Of a stretch of 8,682 nucleotides of DNA, positions 5,983-8,682 are shown one piece after another. This DNA comes from JAQVUB01 sp033809415 (GTDB lineage: Bacteria > Verrucomicrobiota > Lentisphaeria > Oligosphaerales > Oligosphaeraceae), in contig JAPXLT010000207.1 in the NCBI GenBank assembly GCA_033809415.1, positions 1 to 8,682 on the forward strand, given 5' to 3'. The notes under the pieces are model-generated. The model worked only from the letters and a program-made list of their open reading frames with translations, ran no database searches and had not been told where the DNA came from. Positions within the stretch are counted from its first letter, which is position 1; each line of letters begins with the position of its first letter. The translations under genes were made by a program, and so were the position numbers.

Positions 5983-6672
5983 ATGGGTTTGCGTTTGGAT
6001 ACAACTGAAAATCGAGCTCTATGGCTGTTGATCAGGTATGCTGTCTATATCATATTGTTGTTTCTTCTGTATCTTTTCTTGGTCTATGAGATTCTCCCAA
6101 GAAAATGGCCCTTTTCGAAAAGAGGGGTCATCGAATGTGTACAGCTCGCTCTGCTGAGTTTGTCAGTTGCCGCGCTCGGGATCAATGCACTGATTTTTGC
6201 ACGGACGCGCAAACTATTACTATTACTGATGTCTTGCTCCATTGTTGCCCTTGCACGCGAAATGGACAAGATACTTGACAAATGGATTCCCATGCTTGGC
6301 TGGCAGGCAGTTTTTCTGCTGGTCGTGCCCCTGATCCTGATGCTATTGCGAAACGGGCAGGAACTCCGAAAACAAATTTTGAAATTTATCCCTTCTCATG
6401 CAATGGCAATTTTCCTGATGGGAATTATCGTCGTTATCCCATTGGCCCAATGTATCGGAGATGGTGACTATCTGCGTGCTGTCATGGGCAGCGAATACAT
6501 TCGCGCATATAAAAACCTGTTTGAAGAAAGCATGGAGCTTTACGGCTATGTGATAATGCTCTGCGGCGCATTCGAAACCATGCTCTTTGCCAGGCAGTTT
6601 CAAAAAGACGAAAAAGCATGCAGTAAGGATTTTTTAACAACGAACCACACGAAAAGGCACGAAAATTTATAG
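5983..6672 (+). CDS. Unrecognised integral membrane protein, about six helices
   Basis: 229 residues from the ATG at 5983, which has GAGGTG (5971-5976) six bases upstream. A GTG at 5974 in the same frame would place the ribosome binding site badly. Hydrophobic segments lie near residues 14-36, 50-73, 77-91, 104-122, 139-156 and 183-203. Charged or polar residues sit next to helices in a pattern suggesting function: RGVIECVQ (47-54) at the start of helix 2, AREMDKILD (91-99) after helix 3, and FEESMELYGY (180-189) entering helix 6. I do not recognise the family. The arrangement loosely recalls uncharacterised bacterial membrane proteins with a conserved Glu at the second helix and an R/E-E-D motif after the third, which is a guess. 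The last residues (TTNHTKRHENL) are encoded by an intergenic-type mini-repeat, so the native C-terminus was probably shorter or different. It stands alone between repeats. Confidence 0.7.
   Translation: MGLRLDTTENRALWLLIRYAVYIILLFLLYLFLVYEILPRKWPFSKRGVIECVQLALLSLSVAALGINALIFARTRKLLLLLMSCSIVALAREMDKILDKWIPMLGWQAVFLLVVPLILMLLRNGQELRKQILKFIPSHAMAIFLMGIIVVIPLAQCIGDGDYLRAVMGSEYIRAYKNLFEESMELYGYVIMLCGAFETMLFARQFQKDEKACSKDFLTTNHTKRHENL
6636..6668 (+). repeat. Mini-repeat (ACGAAnnAC type) covering the 3' end of the membrane-protein gene
   Basis: The sequence contains AAAGGCACGAAAA (6653-6665), which is identical to 8543-8555 near the right edge. A CCACxCGAA motif precedes it, as in the copy at 8532-8557. 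Here it is translated as the C-terminal tail of the membrane protein. The same family is seen in degenerate form at 7727-7757. Confidence 0.7.
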
Positions 6673-6719
6673 GATTGCTGCTCAGACGGAAGGAATGGCA
6701 CGCGGTTTAAAAAGTAGCG

Positions 6720-6733
6720 CAACCGCCCGGTTG
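6720..6733. other. Short perfect hairpin downstream of the membrane-protein gene
   Basis: CAACCG (6720-6725) and CGGTTG (6728-6733) are perfectly inverted around two bases, or pair as CAACC/GGTTG with a four-base loop. There is no T-run after it on the plus strand, and on the minus strand a TTTTT lies several bases away. It could contribute to transcript ending or be a repeat remnant. Confidence 0.3.
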
Positions 6734-6887
6734 TGATTATTCTGACTGTCGTGAAATGCGGGGGGATGTTCTTGTCCTGTCCACACTGTCCACCACGTCT
6801 GACCCGCACTACGCACTATGCACACCGCACTACAGAAGCCCCATTACAAAAAAATGATGTTCAGCCGGTAGGCAGCTGAATAGGAGC

Positions 6888-6916
6888 TTGTCAGTCAGCC
6901 AAAGCTCTGATATAGT
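6888..6916 (+). promoter_or_regulatory. Candidate sigma70-type promoter for the acidic-protein gene
   Basis: TTGTCA (6888-6893) and TATAGT (6911-6916) each match the -35 and -10 consensus at five of six positions and are separated by exactly 17 bases. This is the best promoter-like site in the window. Transcription would begin near 6923, giving a leader of about 120 bases before the ATG at 7043. Confidence 0.55.
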
Positions 6917-6928
6917 ATAGCGAATAAT

Positions 6929-6984
6929 CGCCAGAGCGTTCCGCTGGCGGCTATTTATTGCCTGGAATTCAAGCGGCTGGCAAT
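6929..6984 (+). promoter_or_regulatory. Structured 5' leader of the acidic-protein gene
   Basis: Two inverted repeats lie in the predicted untranslated leader. CGCCAG (6929-6934) pairs with CTGGCG (6944-6949), extendable by an inner CG/CG pair with an AG bulge. ATTGCC (6957-6962) pairs with GGCAAT (6979-6984). The first hairpin would form within the first 30 bases of the transcript. I recognise no riboswitch class. A role in mRNA stability or expression control is possible, as is an origin as a repeat remnant. Confidence 0.35.
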
Positions 6985-7042
6985 GTAAAAACCGTGATTC
7001 AGACCCGACCAAGACAAAAATAACAACAAACGGAGAGTCATC

Positions 7043-7684
7043 ATGACCAAGAAGAAGAATGAAGAATTGCAAAAACTCATTGGAAAGCTTCCGGAAAATT
7101 GGGAGAAGATGACCCTTGAAGAAAAAATCTGGCAAGTTAATCATAAATGGAATTTGTTAAACACAGACGACATGCATGAATTAAAAGTGTCAATCTATGA
7201 TACATACAACGGAAAGAGCGTAGGGGTGCGTTTTTCCATCGCGATCAACGACTACCAACTTACCGAAGACGGCAGCTGTTTTGGCATTCCCGAACCTGCT
7301 GAAGACGGACAAGTCGATGTAAGCAAGATTCCAGAATACCTTCGCCCTTTTCTTGAAGAGTGCGCCTATGAAGACTATGACTCGAGTACGGATGAGATTA
7401 AGATTTATACCTGTATGCTGGAATCAACAGTTGCAGCCGACACATTTGAAGAAGCGGCAGAGAAAATGTACTTCTTCCTTGACCTGTTGACCTGCGGATA
7501 TGAAATAGCTGAAATTGAGTGGTATCTGTACAATCATCCCGATTTGTTCCCAGAGTATGAGAATGACGAGGATTGGGAAGATGACGATATTGACGACTAT
7601 CTGCAATCCCTGAGGGAAAAGATCGATAACCTGCTCGATGAGGATGAAGACGAGGATTGGGATGAAGAGGAGGACGATCAATAA
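7043..7684 (+). CDS. Unrecognised soluble protein with a strongly acidic C-terminal tail
   Basis: 213 residues. The ATG is preceded by GGAGAG (7032-7037), and GGAG ends seven bases upstream. The first 5 residues are basic (MTKKK). A mixed helical region follows with NWEKMTLEEKIWQVNHKWNL (19-38), then a probable alpha/beta core (about 45-160). The core includes VRFSIAINDYQL, a PEYLRPFLEEC helix, IKIYTCMLES and AADTFEEAAEKMYFFLDLL. From about 167 the protein becomes acidic with Trp and Tyr (ENDEDWEDDDIDDYL), and 13 of the last 15 residues are Asp or Glu. There is no signal peptide or membrane segment. I do not recognise the family. The size and the helix after two strands vaguely resemble small chaperone-like or YbjN-like folds, which is a guess. 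Acidic tails can mimic nucleic acid or bind basic partners; nothing here proves that. It has its own promoter and leader and no operon partner. Confidence 0.75.
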   Translation: MTKKKNEELQKLIGKLPENWEKMTLEEKIWQVNHKWNLLNTDDMHELKVSIYDTYNGKSVGVRFSIAINDYQLTEDGSCFGIPEPAEDGQVDVSKIPEYLRPFLEECAYEDYDSSTDEIKIYTCMLESTVAADTFEEAAEKMYFFLDLLTCGYEIAEIEWYLYNHPDLFPEYENDEDWEDDDIDDYLQSLREKIDNLLDEDEDEDWDEEEDDQ

Positions 7685-7700
7685 CAAAGAATCTCGGGGC

Positions 7701-7725
7701 GGGTTGGCGCACACAACCTATTTTT
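7701..7725 (+). terminator. Weak candidate terminator after the acidic-protein gene
   Basis: GGGTTG (7701-7706) pairs with CAACCT (7714-7719, with one G-T pair) around a seven-base loop and is followed by ATTTTT (7720-7725). It lies 16 bases after the stop. The stem is short, but position and T-run fit. Confidence 0.35.
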
Positions 7726-7726
7726 G

Positions 7727-7757
7727 TCCACGGAAAGCACGGAAAACGCGGAAATTT
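7727..7757 (+). repeat. Mini-repeat, CCACGGAAAGCACGG type
   Basis: GTCCACGGAAAGCACGGAAA and what follows (ACGCGGAAA) form a run of CACGGAAA-like units. It resembles the repeats at 6636-6668 and 8532-8557 with GG in place of G. It lies between the acidic-protein gene and guaD. Confidence 0.6.
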
Positions 7758-7787
7758 TTGACAGTCTTCTGTCACCTTGCCTGTAAA
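7758..7787 (+). promoter_or_regulatory. Candidate guaD promoter with a palindrome over the -35
   Basis: A perfect -35 hexamer TTGACA (7758-7763) is followed after 18 bases by TGTAAA (7782-7787, four of six to the -10 consensus). TGACAG (7759-7764) and CTGTCA (7769-7774) form a perfect inverted repeat with four bases between, overlapping the -35. This could be an operator or an mRNA hairpin. The distance to the guaD ATG is about 125 bases, longer than usual, so the link is tentative. Confidence 0.35.
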
Positions 7788-7916
7788 CAGCTTTCTTGCA
7801 AAGGGAAAACGACCATTTCGAGTTGCTTTCTTCAGAACTCAGCATAAATTTAGGCATTGGCAATCTCGCAAAAGCAAGACCATTTGAACATTTACCAAAC
7901 GCCGCCATAACAAAAC

Positions 7917-8390
7917 ATGGAAACTCAAGAAGTATTTATGAACCAAGCCATCGAGCTTGCCTCAGAGGGTGTTTTGAAGAACTATGGCGGTCCGTTTGGG
8001 GCAATCGTTGTAAAGGATGGTAAAATTGTGGGGCGCGGGCAAAATCGGGTAACCTCGACCAATGACCCCACGGCGCACGCAGAGGTCATGGCGATTCGAG
8101 ATGCCTGCAAAAATCTGAACACGTTTTTGCTAACCGATTGCGACCTTTATACTTCCTGCGAGCCTTGCCCAATGTGCTTTGGAGCAATCTATTGGGCACA
8201 TATAAAACGCGTGTATTTTTCGGCAACACGACACACCGCTTCACATTTCGGTTTCGATGACGGTCTGATTTATCACGAAGTGGCTTTGCCTATCGAAAAC
8301 CGAAAAGTGCAATTCATACCTCTTTTGCCCGAAAAAGGCAATGTGCCATTCCAAATTTGGGACACAAAACAAAACCGAATTGAATATTAG
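7917..8390 (+). CDS. guaD: Guanine deaminase, CDA-fold zinc enzyme
   Basis: 157 residues, the length of Bacillus subtilis GuaD (156). It hydrolyses guanine to xanthine and ammonia in the cytoplasm, the first step of guanine breakdown or salvage. The zinc site of the cytidine-deaminase fold is complete: His54 and catalytic Glu56 in TAHAEV (52-57), and Cys84 and Cys87 in CEPCPMC (81-87). Also seen are GGPFGAIVVKDG (24-35), GQN with Asn43, GFDD (112-115) and a C-terminal Tyr157. In the B. subtilis family member the equivalent Asn, Asp and terminal Tyr contact guanine, the Tyr coming from a domain-swapped partner, so guanine is favoured over tRNA adenosine or cytosine. The start at 7917 has an A-rich leader and no Shine-Dalgarno sequence. 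An internal ATG at 7938 would cut the first helix. It stands alone, without xanthine dehydrogenase or purine transporter genes nearby. Confidence 0.92.
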   Translation: METQEVFMNQAIELASEGVLKNYGGPFGAIVVKDGKIVGRGQNRVTSTNDPTAHAEVMAIRDACKNLNTFLLTDCDLYTSCEPCPMCFGAIYWAHIKRVYFSATRHTASHFGFDDGLIYHEVALPIENRKVQFIPLLPEKGNVPFQIWDTKQNRIEY

Positions 8391-8531
8391 CTTTAAAACT
8401 CGGCCACCTTAAAACAAAGAAAAAATAATGAGGCTACCAACTGGACGCAATGACCTTCACATATGGTGTATATGCATGGGACGTATGGAACCAATGCTCT
8501 TAGACGGGGTCTAGTGGGCGCCCAAGAAGGG
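8391..8531. other. Intergenic region after guaD with small palindromes and a doubtful 28-codon ORF
   Basis: No convincing gene is present. An ATG at 8428 opens 28 codons to a TAG ending at 8514 (starts MRLPTGRNDLHIW), without a ribosome binding site. Two adjacent inverted repeats follow: TAGAC/GTCTA (8501-8505, 8509-8513) and the perfect palindrome TGGGCGCCCA (8515-8524). The origin is unknown; it could be a remnant of a larger mobile or RNA element. Confidence 0.3.
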
Positions 8532-8557
8532 TTTTAACCACGAAAGGCACGAAAAAG
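8532..8557 (+). repeat. Mini-repeat, AACCACGAAAGGCACGAAAA type
   Basis: This copy contains AAAGGCACGAAAA (8543-8555), identical to 6653-6665. A hairpin follows, GTGGGC (8564-8569) and GCCCAC (8574-8579) around TGCC, leading directly into the tandem array. Confidence 0.7.
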
Positions 8558-8584
8558 CTTGGCGTGGGCTGCCGCCCACAACCC

Positions 8585-8672
8585 ACACGGACTTTACACG
8601 GACGGGACACGGACGGGACACGGACGGGACACGGACTTTACACGGACGGGACACGGACTTTACACGGACGAC
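8585..8672 (+). repeat. Tandem array of an 11-bp repeat in two forms
   Basis: Seven complete units of 11 bases run from 8585 to 8661: ACACGGACTTT (form A) or ACACGGACGGG (form B), in the order A B B B A B A. A decayed eighth unit, ACACGGACGAC, ends at 8672. The units are exact apart from the three-base TTT/GGG difference. Eleven bases is not a multiple of three, so this is not coding. The array may continue or decay past the right edge. Confidence 0.9.
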
Positions 8673-8682
8673 AGATCGGACG

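Larger units (their letters stand above)
6673..7042. other. Intergenic region, 370 bases: repeats, hairpin, promoter and leader
   Basis: No gene is seen up to the leader of the acidic-protein gene. In order it holds a GC-rich hairpin (6720-6733), GTCCAC repeats (6779-6794, with TGTCCAC twice), an irregular CGCACTAC/GCACTATG repeat patch (6814-6832), a promoter (6888-6916) and the transcribed leader. The GTCCAC motif is the reverse complement of the GTGGAC-like element in the other gaps. Confidence 0.55.

Noticed and set aside
6830..7144. A minus-strand frame of 104 codons across the promoter and start of the acidic-protein gene
   Set aside because: It overlaps a gene with a good ribosome binding site and promoter, and its sequence is an unstructured Phe/Leu-rich shadow.
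6673..7916. Integron attC-like sites between the single genes
   Set aside because: The gaps contain hairpins and AAC/GTT bits, but I found no paired RYYYAAC and GTTRRRY core sites and no integrase gene.
8515..8535. Group II intron 5' end (GTGGGCGCCC resembling GTGCGCCC)
   Set aside because: No domain structure, no maturase gene, and the sequence runs into a mini-repeat within about 20 bases.
8585..8672. CRISPR array
   Set aside because: The repeat is only 11 bases, directly tandem with no spacers, and no cas genes are present.

Overview
The window reads as a chromosomal accessory region of a medium-GC bacterium. Three things point to the PVC superphylum (Kiritimatiellota, Lentisphaerota or Planctomycetota). 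One is a DUF6067-type glycoside-hydrolase-like protein. Another is the set of short mini-repeats of the type CCACGAAAGGCACGAAAA and GTCCACnnTGTCCAC in the gaps. The third is low-complexity 'GAAGTGTGAAGGGGGAA' sequence that has entered reading frames. The lineage is an inference, because there is no rRNA or other marker gene here.

Left part (1-3386, minus strand): a Type I restriction-modification operon, read leftwards. Its order is a 30-codon leader ORF with a strong ribosome binding site, hsdM (methyltransferase), a shortened RhuM-family gene, and hsdS (specificity subunit, open at the left edge). The gene junctions are TAATG and TGATG overlaps, so translation is probably coupled. hsdR is not in the window and would be expected further left. 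Three things are odd. HsdS seems to hold only one target-recognition domain. RhuM is 125 residues instead of the usual roughly 300 or more. HsdM carries an in-frame inserted inverted repeat of about 126 bp, and 24 nt of that repeat recur (23/24 identical) on the opposite coding orientation near the C-terminus of hsdS.

A candidate rho-independent terminator lies just upstream of the hsd promoter candidate, pointing left. No minus-strand gene now lies upstream of it.

Right part (3387-8682, plus strand): four genes stand alone, separated by gaps of about 180-390 bp. They are a DUF6067/GH-like protein (3770-5800), an unrecognised six-helix membrane protein (5983-6672), an unrecognised protein with a very acidic tail behind a good sigma70-type promoter and a hairpin-bearing leader of about 120 nt (7043-7684), and a clear guanine deaminase, guaD (7917-8390). 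Every gap holds a mini-repeat, and one such repeat has become the C-terminal tail of the membrane protein. The right edge is an array of an 11-bp tandem repeat in two alternating forms.

The hsd genes form one functional unit. No pathway links the four right-hand genes, and they look like independently acquired or shuffled single-gene units separated by repeats. The items most worth following are the modified Type I system (mini-RhuM, half-size HsdS, repeat invasion of HsdM and HsdS) and the acidic protein with its structured leader.
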